From assembly GCF_011007365.1 (NCBI RefSeq), contig NZ_WFKM01000003.1, forward strand, positions 1 through 64,000: a stretch of DNA of 64,000 bases, written 5' to 3'. Positions within the stretch are counted from its first letter, which is position 1. Every line of letters starts with the position of its first letter. Positions 1 through 8,795 of the stretch are shown here, in pieces. The DNA is from Sphingobacterium sp. xlx-96. GTDB taxonomy: Bacteria > Bacteroidota > Bacteroidia > Sphingobacteriales > Sphingobacteriaceae. The position numbers and the translations under genes are program-made. The notes beneath the pieces were generated by a model, which saw only the letters and a program-made list of their open reading frames with translations, made no database searches and was not told the DNA's origin.

Positions 1-845
1 CAACGTCTCCTGTGTTCTTAACAGTGATCGTATACGTCAGTTCCTCACCCGACTGTGCCTTGTTATCGCCGCTCGCATCAACAACCGTTTTAACTGAACT
101 GTGTGATGGGCTGTTCTCCGTAGGGATATCTACTGGTGGGGTATCTTCGTCACCCACTGTAGCGATGTTACGGATATTTGTCACTCCTGTAAGATCGGCA
201 GTTACAGTAACCTGGAAAGTAACTGATTTAGAACCGCCGAACGGTACATCAATACTCCAGTTGATATCGCTGCCGGTCTGTGTTCCGCCCGCAGTAATAC
301 TACCAGCAACCAATGTGGTATTCGCTGGAATAACATCCTTGATAGAACCGTTCATCAGGTCAACATCTCCTGTATTGTTAACTGTAATTGTATAAGTTAA
401 AACTTCGCCAGACTGTGCTTTTCCATCACCACTAGCATCAGCAACTGTTTTATCAAAAGTAAAATCTGGGTTCGAATTCGTTGGGATCTCCACCTCCGGT
501 CTTTGCGGTTCTGGCAATTCATTACCGCTAACCGTAGCCACATTATAGATGTTAGTGATACCAGTTAAGTTTGCAACAACCTTGACAACAAATGTAACCG
601 TAGCATTTGAGTTCGCTGGAATGGTTAGATTATTCCAAGCAATTGTATTATTACTGGATGTGTACACCCCAGCACTTGTATTATTTAGATAAGCTGTGTT
701 GGCTGGTATAATATCGGATATATTTACTGTGATATCTCTATCATAGTTATTAGTAACCTTAATTGAATAAGTTAATTCTTCATTGGACTCAGCCTTACCA
801 TTGTTGCTGTTGTCACTTACTGATTTCTCCGTAATCACATTACAA
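1..845 (-). repeat. DUF11 repeats with about 120-residue period
   Basis: The word at 1-10 recurs in near-identical form at 361-370, an exact 360-bp period, and a more diverged copy is shifted by a further 375 bp or so (around 759-773). The encoded repeats share the pattern DASGDGKAQSGE followed by LTYTITV and an NTGDV turn. These are in-frame protein repeats, not a mobile element. Confidence 0.8.
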
Positions 846-3800
846 TTATTCGTTACAGTGATCACCACTTCGTTTGAATAAACGGTGCAGACACTGTTAT
901 TTAGTGTCGAAGTAGATACTCGACGGTAAGAAGTTGTTACAGTCATAGCACCGGGAGTGTATGTAGCTGCTGTAGCCCCATTAATTGGACCCCAACTAGC
1001 ACCATTGTCAACACTAAGCTCCCATTGATAAGCAAGGGTGCCTGTAGCTGAACCAGTTGTTGCCGAAGTGATGGTTACCGGTACTGTACCATTACATACT
1101 GTTTGAGAACCTGCGATTGTTCCTGCTTGAACAATATTAATGGCAACCGTAACCTCTAAACGCTGAACACTCTCACAGCCTCCAACGGTCTGTGATGCAT
1201 AATATTTCTGACCATCAACCAATATAGTTGTAGGCGAAAGTAGATTACCTCCTGTAGCGGCATCGTACCACTGAAGACCTGTCCCTACTGCCTGTAGGTT
1301 CGCTACTGTATGTGGCGCGATCTCACAGAAGGTCTGCGTAGACTGTGTCGTTGTTGGAGCAGCGACTACCGTAATGGCAACCGTAACCTCTAAACGCTGT
1401 ACGCTCTCACAGCCTCCAACAGTCTGCGATGCATAATATTTCTGGCCGTCAACCAAGGTGGTTGTAGGCGAAAGTAGATTACCTCCTGTAGCGGCATCGT
1501 ACCACTGAAGACCTGTCCCTACTGCCTGTAGGTTCGCTACTGTATGTGGCGCGATCTCACAGAAGGTCTGCGTAGACTGTGTCGTTGTTGGAGCTGCTAC
1601 ACTCGTAACAGTTATAGTCGACTCACTTGAAACAACCGTACAATTGCCATTGGATACCGTAACACGCACCTTACCTCCGTTATATGCTAAGGAAGATCCG
1701 GTAAGTGTTAGCGTATTTCCACTAATAGTAATCTTATCCTGTGTTGTATTTGGTAATGCTACCCATCCTGAGCCAGAGTTATATTCCCAAGCATAAGTAA
1801 GATTGGAACCAGTTGCTGTTACTGAAATGGAACCAGCACTTCCTTCACAAAGTATTAAATCTTGAGGTTGTGATGAAATCTCTGGTCCCTCTACGACATT
1901 CACTGTAAAAGAAACTCGTTCACCAATACAGGTCGTCGTACCTTGTGCTACCCAATAAGTAATACTTTGAGCAGTTGCTGTCGAAGGATGCAAACTTGAT
2001 ACATCTAGTGGGGTCGTAGCTGTTGCAGATTCATAGAAAAACAATTGGTAACCTGGTATAGAAACAGTAGCCAAAGTACTCAACAAAGGAGCTTCTTCAC
2101 CAATACAATACGTAGGGTTTGTGACATTAGGTGTCCCTTCTATAGAAGTGACCTTAATCTTGAACATAAAGGAACAGGTACTACCTTCTCCCCTCGGTGG
2201 AATACCATAATAAGTAATCTCCGATCCAGGAGTTCCAGGGAAAGGGGTATCGTTGTTATACTCCGTTCCAGTTCCTTGGAAAGTTCCTGGATTTATACCC
2301 GAATAAAAACGAGTCCCTGCAGGAAACTGATTACGAATTACAGAAACCGGAATCTTATTGTCTACAACATCACTTTCACAAAACAGAATGGTCTTATTCT
2401 GGAATTCTGTCCCACTACAATTGCTACCTGGATTCACCTTTATTCCAGTCGGGGAAGTTATCACAGAGTTTTCACAAACGGCTCCACCACTGTTCCTACC
2501 AAAAATAAAGTTTCCAGCGTCACCCAAACTTGCTTGTGAATTAGCGCCTGTACCAGATACACCTCCATCTACAATCATGTAAGCCGGGCATTCGTTATTA
2601 GTTAAAACATAGCAATCATCAGTAACTCGAAACTTGTAAGTCATTGTTGCCAAAACCGGATCACCCGCAATTTTAGGTAATGTTCCTAGGTTCCAGGTCA
2701 GCATTCCAGTAACAGGATTAAACACAGGCTGATTAGCCGGAATAAAACCTGAACTTCCTACGCCTGAACTAGAAACATAGATCCCAGTATAAGGCATTGG
2801 AATATTCACAACCGCATTATTAATGGCTTCTGCCCCCGTATTTTTGATAGTCAATGTGTATATCAACTCTTGGCCTGGACTGAGAGTTAAAGTAGGATCA
2901 TGTTGATTCCCGACGGGAGTTCCATTAATGGATACCAGCTTATTTTCAGGTTCTACTTCAGGGATATAAGCATCAACAGCAAATGTAATGTTATAAATAA
3001 TATAAGTATCCTGTTCAGTTCCATACTTAAACTTTGTCCCTGTCTGATTATTAGCTATAATAGAATTTCCCGCATTAGGGATATCAAATATTGCAATATC
3101 CACTCCTGTATTATTTGTTAACAGTGGATTTCTCGGCGTTGGGGTAGTCCCTGTATAGATAGATGAATTAAAAAAGTTACCAGGAAGGTTTCCACCATGT
3201 TGCAAGCGATTCCAAGTCGGGGCTATATCCGTATAAGTCCCGGCAGTAGCAATCTCAAAATAGTCAGGTTTACGGTTATCTGAAGAGCTCGCTCCTTCAC
3301 CAATATTTTTATCCCCTTCACCCGCCATAATTCCCATCGTAACATTTACATCACCATGCTGAGCGGCTTGAAATCCGGAGAGAGCGATCTGTTCACTGTT
3401 ATTACCACTTGCGACATAAGCAAATCCATCAAAAACCGTCACGTCCCGCCATTTCATTGTTTGGTTTTCATAAATAACCACCATTCCCCAACCGCCATAA
3501 TAACCGGTATTGCCACCATTTCCTTCTGAAAGAGCAAGGTCAGCAATAGTATATTCACCAAATCTATTCGTTTTTACATAATCGGTTATTTCAACATATC
3601 CCGCATACATTTGGTTATTATCTTCACTCGAAATATTATTATACCGAATATCATTTGCATTAGCTTCCAGCTCCGTATATGTACTTGAGCCTGGCCCTTT
3701 GATTTGAACTTTTCGCTTATTCAACAAAACTGGAACTTGGTTCTCAACTTGATATTGCCCTGTAACCGATATACGCACAAATGATCCATTATTGTTAGTA

Positions 3801-4573
3801 TAACCAATTTGATCGAGTGTAAACTTCACTCCATTAACACCTTCATCAAAAATTACAAACGGAGAACTAAGTGTTCTTGTATTTCCACCTCCGGTTTGAT
3901 TACCTGTCGGATTCAACCAATTTCCACTGGTACCCATGCGATAAGTAATTGCGCTTCCATTTGAAGTTCTTCTTTTAAACTGCACAATAGGTTGACCAGA
4001 TACGGAGGAAGAGAAAGTAAATATGCGATCGTCACCATCGATATCAATAGACATATTGTAACTCGTATAATCAATAGAAGAAGTATTACTATAAATCGTC
4101 CTGTTAGTCTGATTGGATGGCACATTTGCATACGAATACTCCGTTCGACTACCAGACTCAACATCCATATTGTTCGTATTTGCACGACCACTCCAATAAA
4201 GCCCCGCAAAGACAATGTTTGTACAAGCTGGATCTAACCCTGCTGGAACCTGCAGAGTAGCAGATGAAGAATTGATCCTACTATTATCAACATTGACAAA
4301 CTTCATCGATTGACTACTGTTATCGCCGCTACTTTCATCAGTCCTTCGCATGTTGGTATTCCCAATCATAGTAAAATCACCTTTCACGTTGTAGATCTTC
4401 TTAATGGGTTGACCATTCACCAAGTTGTCCGGATGTGTAGATGACCGTTGCGTAAAGCCCTTTCTGACCTGAGCCTCGACATTCCCCATAAAACCAAATA
4501 AACAGCATAATAGCACAATAAAGCTAAAGATAGCCTTGCTCTGCTTTTTTTCTTTGATATTTAGATTTTTCAT
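1..4573 (-). CDS. Giant secreted Ig-like/DUF11 repeat surface protein, C-terminus beyond the window
   Basis: A single leftward frame stays open from ATG 4573 to the edge of the window (1524 residues; the 3' end is missing). The start is followed by a basic stretch and a hydrophobic core ending in NVEAQ near residue 35, so a Sec signal peptide is likely. Residues about 560-645 and 1245-1524 read as DUF11-type modules with motifs such as LTYTITVNNTGDV; residues about 989-1145 are two nearly identical Ig-like modules with paired Cys. The family is cell-surface or extracellular, often with a C-terminal type IX secretion or gliding-type sorting domain; that end cannot be seen here. Function is unknown; adhesion is an inference. 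A small secreted-protein gene lies 21 bp upstream in the same direction. Confidence 0.88.
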   Translation of the reverse strand, partial: MKNLNIKEKKQSKAIFSFIVLLCCLFGFMGNVEAQVRKGFTQRSSTHPDNLVNGQPIKKIYNVKGDFTMIGNTNMRRTDESSGDNSSQSMKFVNVDNSRINSSSATLQVPAGLDPACTNIVFAGLYWSGRANTNNMDVESGSRTEYSYANVPSNQTNRTIYSNTSSIDYTSYNMSIDIDGDDRIFTFSSSVSGQPIVQFKRRTSNGSAITYRMGTSGNWLNPTGNQTGGGNTRTLSSPFVIFDEGVNGVKFTLDQIGYTNNNGSFVRISVTGQYQVENQVPVLLNKRKVQIKGPGSSTYTELEANANDIRYNNISSEDNNQMYAGYVEITDYVKTNRFGEYTIADLALSEGNGGNTGYYGGWGMVVIYENQTMKWRDVTVFDGFAYVASGNNSEQIALSGFQAAQHGDVNVTMGIMAGEGDKNIGEGASSSDNRKPDYFEIATAGTYTDIAPTWNRLQHGGNLPGNFFNSSIYTGTTPTPRNPLLTNNTGVDIAIFDIPNAGNSIIANNQTGTKFKYGTEQDTYIIYNITFAVDAYIPEVEPENKLVSINGTPVGNQHDPTLTLSPGQELIYTLTIKNTGAEAINNAVVNIPMPYTGIYVSSSGVGSSGFIPANQPVFNPVTGMLTWNLGTLPKIAGDPVLATMTYKFRVTDDCYVLTNNECPAYMIVDGGVSGTGANSQASLGDAGNFIFGRNSGGAVCENSVITSPTGIKVNPGSNCSGTEFQNKTILFCESDVVDNKIPVSVIRNQFPAGTRFYSGINPGTFQGTGTEYNNDTPFPGTPGSEITYYGIPPRGEGSTCSFMFKIKVTSIEGTPNVTNPTYCIGEEAPLLSTLATVSIPGYQLFFYESATATTPLDVSSLHPSTATAQSITYWVAQGTTTCIGERVSFTVNVVEGPEISSQPQDLILCEGSAGSISVTATGSNLTYAWEYNSGSGWVALPNTTQDKITISGNTLTLTGSSLAYNGGKVRVTVSNGNCTVVSSESTITVTSVAAPTTTQSTQTFCEIAPHTVANLQAVGTGLQWYDAATGGNLLSPTTTLVDGQKYYASQTVGGCESVQRLEVTVAITVVAAPTTTQSTQTFCEIAPHTVANLQAVGTGLQWYDAATGGNLLSPTTILVDGQKYYASQTVGGCESVQRLEVTVAINIVQAGTIAGSQTVCNGTVPVTITSATTGSATGTLAYQWELSVDNGASWGPINGATAATYTPGAMTVTTSYRRVSTSTLNNSVCTVYSNEVVITVTNNCNVITEKSVSDNSNNGKAESNEELTYSIKVTNNYDRDITVNISDIIPANTAYLNNTSAGVYTSSNNTIAWNNLTIPANSNATVTFVVKVVANLTGITNIYNVATVSGNELPEPQRPEVEIPTNSNPDFTFDKTVADASGDGKAQSGEVLTYTITVNNTGDVDLMNGSIKDVIPANTTLVAGSITAGGTQTGSDINWSIDVPFGGSKSVTFQVTVTADLTGVTNIRNIATVGDEDTPPVDIPTENSPSHSSVKTVVDASGDNKAQSGEELTYTITVKNTGDV
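1141..1608 (-). repeat. Two adjacent 234-bp (78-codon) Ig-like repeats inside the surface protein
   Basis: The words beginning at 1141 recur at 1375, exactly 234 bp on, with only a handful of base changes over most of the unit. Each unit encodes a module with Cys residues and the words LQWYDAATGG and QKYYASQTVGGCES. The low divergence at synonymous sites suggests recent duplication or gene conversion. Confidence 0.9.
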
Positions 4574-4594
4574 AACTGTAATTTTGAAAGAGAC

Positions 4595-5197
4595 TTAGTT
4601 GACTTCTGCTGATGATTTATAAAGAATAGAGAAACTTACATCTCCATCAGCCGTCGAGAATATTGATTGTACCGCAGAATTGCTCATAGATCGCTCCGAT
4701 GACACAATCACGTATTTCAATACAGGAAAAGCAGTAAGCAGGTCCGACTGTTTGAACTGTATTCCACCAACTTGCATATTTCCAAAATTGATAACCAACA
4801 GCTCAACAGCCGAAAAATCTACTATGTTATTGGATCTGATTAATCCATTAAGTTTTGTTACGGCTATATCAGCAACCTTTGCTTTCCCTTTTCCTACAAT
4901 TACAGGATTAATGTTATCCGATTTAATAAAAACAGAAGGATTTAAATCATAATACAGGTGGTGCAACCGCTCTGCTTCTGTTCTATTTCCCTCTTTCTTC
5001 AGCAAATCAATTTTAGCATCTAATGATACCGGATTAGCTTGTTGCCCTTTAACGTCTATTGTGATAAGACATAGGAATAAAAAAGACATAAGAAAGAGTA
5101 AAGTATTATGCTCCGTCCTTAGTCGAAAAACTTCCTTGGTAGTCAATCGAAGTCCAATGCTTCGAAATTCTGTAAAATAACTTTTCATAACCTTCAT
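4595..5197 (-). CDS. Hypothetical secreted protein, 200 aa
   Basis: I do not recognise the family. The protein has a long basic N-terminus, then a hydrophobic segment (about residues 33-48, TLLFLMSFLFLCLITI) ending in KGQQ, so it is probably a signal-peptide protein. The true start may be an internal Met closer to the hydrophobic core. The mature part is about 150 residues, mixed alpha/beta in appearance, without Cys clusters or known catalytic motifs. It lies 21 bp upstream of the giant surface protein on the same strand, so the two are probably co-transcribed and may act together (inference from context). Confidence 0.6.
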   Translation of the reverse strand: MKVMKSYFTEFRSIGLRLTTKEVFRLRTEHNTLLFLMSFLFLCLITIDVKGQQANPVSLDAKIDLLKKEGNRTEAERLHHLYYDLNPSVFIKSDNINPVIVGKGKAKVADIAVTKLNGLIRSNNIVDFSAVELLVINFGNMQVGGIQFKQSDLLTAFPVLKYVIVSSERSMSNSAVQSIFSTADGDVSFSILYKSSAEVN

Positions 5198-5777
5198 ATT
5201 TTAACGATGCCTGCGCGACATCCGATTTGTTTGGCAATTGAAGTGATCAATAGAGTGTGAGCACCTCGCTTGTTTATTTCTTAGTTAACTCGTTTGTTTG
5301 GGGAATAAGAAACTTCATAGTCGGCACTAATCCATCATCACTTTGGGTCTTATTTCCTGAACGAAGTTTGCAATAAAAAAGAAAGATAATAGTGAATCTA
5401 AGTAGACACCTATGGGGACAAAATGCATCTATGGTGGACAACACCTAGGAAACTAACACAAATAACAAGTGGACAAATCCAAAATAAACCACTAAAAAAC
5501 AACACATTAACAAATATCACTCGAGGACAGAGTGGGGGGGACAGAAAAAAAGCAGAATAAATCTCGGGAAAATAGTAAAGGACAAATTAGGACAACAAAA
5601 CAGGACATACTGTCCATCCAAATTGATTAATTTATACACTTTATGTGAAAAAACTTCACGTACAAATTGACAAGTTCACAACTTATAGCATGCTTTGCCA
5701 ACCTGCTAGATTCTGTTGGTGAGGCGCTGGATCGTCATAGAAAAGCAGCAGAGCATAATAGAAAAGCGCTAACAAAA
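5198..5777. promoter_or_regulatory. Non-coding gap with a cluster of GGACA words
   Basis: No convincing gene lies here. Between 5416 and 5607 the pentamer GGACA occurs eight times on the plus strand (starts 5416, 5436, 5471, 5525, 5539, 5580, 5590, 5603), and an inverted TGTCC follows at 5611-5615, making a near-palindrome GGACA-TAC-TGTCC. Chance would give well below one copy in this length at this base composition. The gap lies upstream of the leftward surface-protein pair and downstream of the his operon, so regulator binding sites for the surface-protein pair are possible. I found no clear TAnnTTTG promoter pointing left. Confidence 0.45.
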
Positions 5778-5814
5778 AATGCCCCCAGTCAACGTATTTT
5801 GACTAAGGGCATTT
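5778..5814 (-). terminator. Rho-independent terminator of the his operon
   Basis: AAATGCCC (5778-5785) pairs with GGGCATTT (5807-5814), with inner pairing AGTCA/TGACT. On the minus strand the stem is followed by a run of T. It lies 26 bp beyond the hisIE stop. Confidence 0.85.
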
Positions 5815-5839
5815 AAAAAAATGCTATTTAACAACTTTA

Positions 5840-6424
5840 TTATTTATGTCGTTCTTCCAGGTTCTTGGCTATGGTCTCTAAGGCAAATCCTTTTTCCCGT
5901 AGTAAAACCAGTAGGTGAAAAACCAAATCGGAAGTCTCATCGATAAATTCTCTTTCTGTCTGTGCTAAGGCAGCGATTACTGTTTCAACAGCTTCTTCAC
6001 CGACCTTCTGAGCGATCTTATTTAATCCTTTGCTTCTTAAGTGATTTACGTAAGACTCTTCAGAAGGAAACTCATAGCGTTGTGCTATAATACGTTCCAA
6101 TTCCGCGATAAAATTATTCCCGTAAGCGGTACCAAAACAGCTTCTACTTCCCGTATGGCAGGTCGGTCCTGCCGGTTGTACCTTTATAAGGATGGTATCT
6201 TGATCACAATCGATATGAAAACTCTTCATCCATAAAAAATTACCACTTTCTTCGCCCTTGGTCCAAAGTCTATTCTTTGACCGCGAGAAAAAGGTTACTT
6301 TTTGGTCTTTTTGTGTCTTTTCCCAGGCTTCACCGTTCATATAACCCAACATCAGAACCTCTAGTGTCTGAACATCCTGAATGACTACAGGAACGAGGCC
6401 GTCACCCTTTTCAAAATCTATCAT
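5840..6424 (-). CDS. hisIE: Bifunctional phosphoribosyl-AMP cyclohydrolase / phosphoribosyl-ATP pyrophosphatase
   Basis: Performs steps 2 and 3 of histidine synthesis in the cytoplasm: pyrophosphate removal from PR-ATP, then ring opening of PR-AMP. The HisI domain (residues about 1-105) shows the metal-binding pattern IDCDQD (71-76) and the zinc cysteines in GPTCHTGSRSCF (Cys89, Cys96). The HisE domain follows (about 107-194) with KVGEEAVE (140-147) and ETSDLVFHLL. At 194 aa it has the usual length of the fused enzyme. It is the last gene of the leftward his operon, 21 bp after hisF and just before the terminator. Confidence 0.97.
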   Translation of the reverse strand: MIDFEKGDGLVPVVIQDVQTLEVLMLGYMNGEAWEKTQKDQKVTFFSRSKNRLWTKGEESGNFLWMKSFHIDCDQDTILIKVQPAGPTCHTGSRSCFGTAYGNNFIAELERIIAQRYEFPSEESYVNHLRSKGLNKIAQKVGEEAVETVIAALAQTEREFIDETSDLVFHLLVLLREKGFALETIAKNLEERHK

Positions 6425-6445
6425 TTGTTTGTTAGTATTGCGTAG

Positions 6446-7198
6446 TTATCGTACCGATATGCCTTCGGTTCGTAATCTTTCTTTTAATTCTGGTATCCGT
6501 ATTTCTCCGTAATGAAATACGGAAGCTGCTAACGCAGCATCAACGTTGGCTTCTTGAAATACGTCAACAAAATGCTGCTCATTGCCTGCTCCGCCCGATG
6601 CTATCAAAGGAATATTAATCTGTTTATTAATAGTCCCCAACAGACCATTATCAAATCCATTCTTTGTCCCGTCATGATCCATAGACGTGAGCAAGATCTC
6701 CCCTGCTCCGCGGCTTTCAGCTTCTTTTATCCATTCTTCGGTAAGGATATCCGTCTTTTCTCTGCCCCCACTCAAATGCACATAGTTCTTTCCATCGATA
6801 AATCGGGTATCTACCGCCACAACAACAAACTGTGCTCCAAATGCTTTTGCCAGATCATCAATCAACTGTCGATTGCGAACCGCAGCCGAGTTGATGGATA
6901 TTTTATCGGCTCCGCTATGGAGAAGAATCTCGGCATCACGCATCTCATTGATACCGCCACCGATTGTGAATGGGATATTAACCTGTCTAGCAACGGCCTT
7001 TACCAAGTCAATCGTGGTCTTACGCCCTTCATGCGTAGCGGCGATATCTAAAAAGACCAGTTCATCCGCGCCCTGCTGAGAATACTGCCAAGCAAGTTCG
7101 ACCGGATCACCGGCATCACGAAGATCGACAAAGTTGACCCCCTTGACGGTGCGTCCATCCTTAACATCCAAACATGGAATAATACGCTTAGCCAGCAT
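6446..7198 (-). CDS. hisF: Imidazole glycerol phosphate synthase, cyclase subunit
   Basis: HisF takes ammonia from HisH and converts PRFAR to imidazole glycerol phosphate and AICAR. The (beta/alpha)8 protein starts [15 protein letters not shown] with catalytic Asp11, and carries TIGGGI, VVAVDTR (second catalytic Asp) and [12 protein letters not shown] phosphate-binding motifs. Length 250 aa is standard. The start codon is separated from the hisA stop by a single base, so translation is probably coupled. Its glutaminase partner HisH is encoded just upstream in the same operon. Confidence 0.98.
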   Translation of the reverse strand: MLAKRIIPCLDVKDGRTVKGVNFVDLRDAGDPVELAWQYSQQGADELVFLDIAATHEGRKTTIDLVKAVARQVNIPFTIGGGINEMRDAEILLHSGADKISINSAAVRNRQLIDDLAKAFGAQFVVVAVDTRFIDGKNYVHLSGGREKTDILTEEWIKEAESRGAGEILLTSMDHDGTKNGFDNGLLGTINKQINIPLIASGGAGNEQHFVDVFQEANVDAALAASVFHYGEIRIPELKERLRTEGISVR

Positions 7199-7199
7199 A

Positions 7200-7952
7200 T
7201 TAGAATCTAATTAATGTTTTTAAGTTCCAGTCTTTAATTTCGTCGATAGAAATTTTATTCTCATAGATCGCTTTACCTACGACACAAGATTCTAATCGCC
7301 CTAATTCATTTAAATTTTCAATATCCTTCATGGAAGATATTCCGCCGGATCCAATTAATTTGATAATGGGTGAATGATCCAATAGTTTCTTATATAGATC
7401 GAGACCAGCACCACCTAATTTGCCATCTTTTGAAATGTCGGTACATAAGAAGCGGAAAAAGCCTAAAGCAAGGCATCTATCGATATATTCCATCAGCTTG
7501 ATTGGCGAACTCTCCAACCACCCTGAATACTTAATAACCTCATCCAAGACATCAATAGCAATCACGATATGGTTTGCATATTTGACACGACCTTCATTCA
7601 ATTGTGCAAGGTCTTCTAAAAATGTCGGATTAGTAATAGCCTGTGTACCTACGATAACACGATACACACCGGCATCAATCAGCTCCTTTACCTTTTCAAT
7701 GCTACGCACACCTCCACCATACTGAACCTTCATATCTGTACGGCGTACAATATCAAAAAGATATTCTTGATTAGAGAAATCGCCTTTAGCACCATTCAAA
7801 TCAATAATATGTACCATCTCAGTACCATTAGCATGGTACTTTTTCATCTGATCTTCTAAAGAAATATCATAGGTAGTAACATCTTCGTAAGAACCTTCTC
7901 TTAGCCGAACTACCTTCTTGTCTAAAACATCTATCGCTGGAATGATATACAT
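7200..7952 (-). CDS. hisA: ProFAR isomerase
   Basis: HisA catalyses the Amadori isomerisation of ProFAR to PRFAR. The sequence opens [17 protein letters not shown] with catalytic Asp8 and contains QYGGGVRS and a C-terminal LIGSGGISS phosphate loop, like other (beta/alpha)8 HisA proteins. Length 250 aa is normal. The 98-bp gap from hisH is unusual within this otherwise tight cluster and is filled largely by an AT-rich repeat element. Confidence 0.97.
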   Translation of the reverse strand: MYIIPAIDVLDKKVVRLREGSYEDVTTYDISLEDQMKKYHANGTEMVHIIDLNGAKGDFSNQEYLFDIVRRTDMKVQYGGGVRSIEKVKELIDAGVYRVIVGTQAITNPTFLEDLAQLNEGRVKYANHIVIAIDVLDEVIKYSGWLESSPIKLMEYIDRCLALGFFRFLCTDISKDGKLGGAGLDLYKKLLDHSPIIKLIGSGGISSMKDIENLNELGRLESCVVGKAIYENKISIDEIKDWNLKTLIRF

Positions 7953-7956
7953 AATA

Positions 7957-8054
7957 AAGTAAAAATTAAAAAGTTAAAAGTTTAAAAGCCTATTCTCTCC
8001 TCTTACCTTATAACAGGCCCAGGGTTGCAAAAGTAGTCTTTAATTTTTAATTAT
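7957..8054. repeat. AT-rich inverted/tandem repeat between hisH and hisA
   Basis: Units of the type TTAAAAG are repeated at 7957-7989 (AATTAAAAAGTTAAAAG and TTTAAAAG). A complementary arm, CTTTAATTTTTAATT, lies at about 8038-8052 and runs into the hisH stop codon (8051-8053). A transcript could form a long weak hairpin between hisH and hisA. The layout resembles the elements at 8644, 12353 and 42576, although the sequences differ. Confidence 0.5.
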
Positions 8055-8641
8055 ATTTTAGAAAAATTCAATAATAAACGCTCACCGTACACACCTGACT
8101 TTTCAGGATGAAACTGTACCCCATAGAAATTATCCTTTTGAATCGCAGCTGAATACGTTATTCCATATATACAGCTCGCAGCTGTAAATTCCGAACTATG
8201 TTCTATAAAGTATGAGTGTACGAAATAAAAATAAGTATTATCTGGTATTCCAGTAAACAAAGCACAATTGATTTCAGGAATAACGCTATTCCATCCCATA
8301 TGAGGGACTTTTAGCGCCACCCGATTTGCAAAATGTAACGTATTTAACGGGAATACAGACAATAGATCTACTTTTCCTTCCTCCGAAAAAGCGGTTAACA
8401 ACTGCATACCTACGCAGATACCCAGCACCGGCTTTTTTAAGGAAAGAATAGTATCCACCAAACCAGTCTCTCTAAGTTTTGTCATAGCAGTCCCCGCATG
8501 TCCAACTCCAGGAATAATCACACGATCATAAAGATCAAAATCTTCCTTATTGTTGATCATCCCATATCCTACCTGGATTCGATCTAATGCTGCCGTTAAC
8601 GAAAAAATATTGCCCGCACCATAATTAACTATACCTATCAT
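8051..8641 (-). CDS. hisH: Imidazole glycerol phosphate synthase, glutaminase subunit
   Basis: HisH hydrolyses glutamine and channels ammonia to HisF. Class I amidotransferase features are clear: NYGAGNIFSL at the N-terminus, the nucleophile Cys76 in LGICVGMQ, and the His-x-Glu pair in GVQFHPEKSG near the C-terminus. Length 196 aa is typical. It lies in the his operon but is separated from hisB upstream by 154 bp of tandem repeats and from hisA downstream by another repeat element, so expression of the distal genes may be modulated by these spacers (inference). Confidence 0.97.
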   Translation of the reverse strand: MIGIVNYGAGNIFSLTAALDRIQVGYGMINNKEDFDLYDRVIIPGVGHAGTAMTKLRETGLVDTILSLKKPVLGICVGMQLLTAFSEEGKVDLLSVFPLNTLHFANRVALKVPHMGWNSVIPEINCALFTGIPDNTYFYFVHSYFIEHSSEFTAASCIYGITYSAAIQKDNFYGVQFHPEKSGVYGERLLLNFSKI

Positions 8642-8643
8642 TG

Positions 8644-8795
8644 TTAGTATTTAGTAGTTAGATATTAGTAGTTAGATATTAGTAGTTAGATATTAGTAGT
8701 TAGATATTAGTAGTTAGATATTAGTAGTTAGATATTAGTAGTTAGATATTAGTAGCTATACAGTCTAAATACTAAGTACTAAAAACTTAATACTG
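8644..8795. repeat. Seven perfect 14-bp tandem repeats between hisB and hisH
   Basis: TTAGATATTAGTAG is repeated perfectly seven times from 8658 to 8755 and is preceded by one degenerate unit (8644-8657). The far side (8764-8792) has related words in the opposite orientation (CTAAATACTAAGTACTAA), so the whole spacer can pair with itself. It fills the space between the hisB stop (8796) and hisH start (8641). It contains no spacers, so it is not a CRISPR, and 14 bp is not a coding period. Confidence 0.93.

Noticed and set aside
12..395. 127-codon plus-strand open frame at the left edge
   Set aside because: Antisense to the DUF11 repeats of the surface protein; it merely mirrors the Thr/Val-rich repeat sequence.
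2045..2539. 164-codon plus-strand open frame
   Set aside because: Antisense to the surface protein, whose leftward frame is open for more than 1500 codons.
8644..8795. Possible CRISPR array
   Set aside because: The units are 14 bp and directly adjacent with no spacers, and no cas gene is present.
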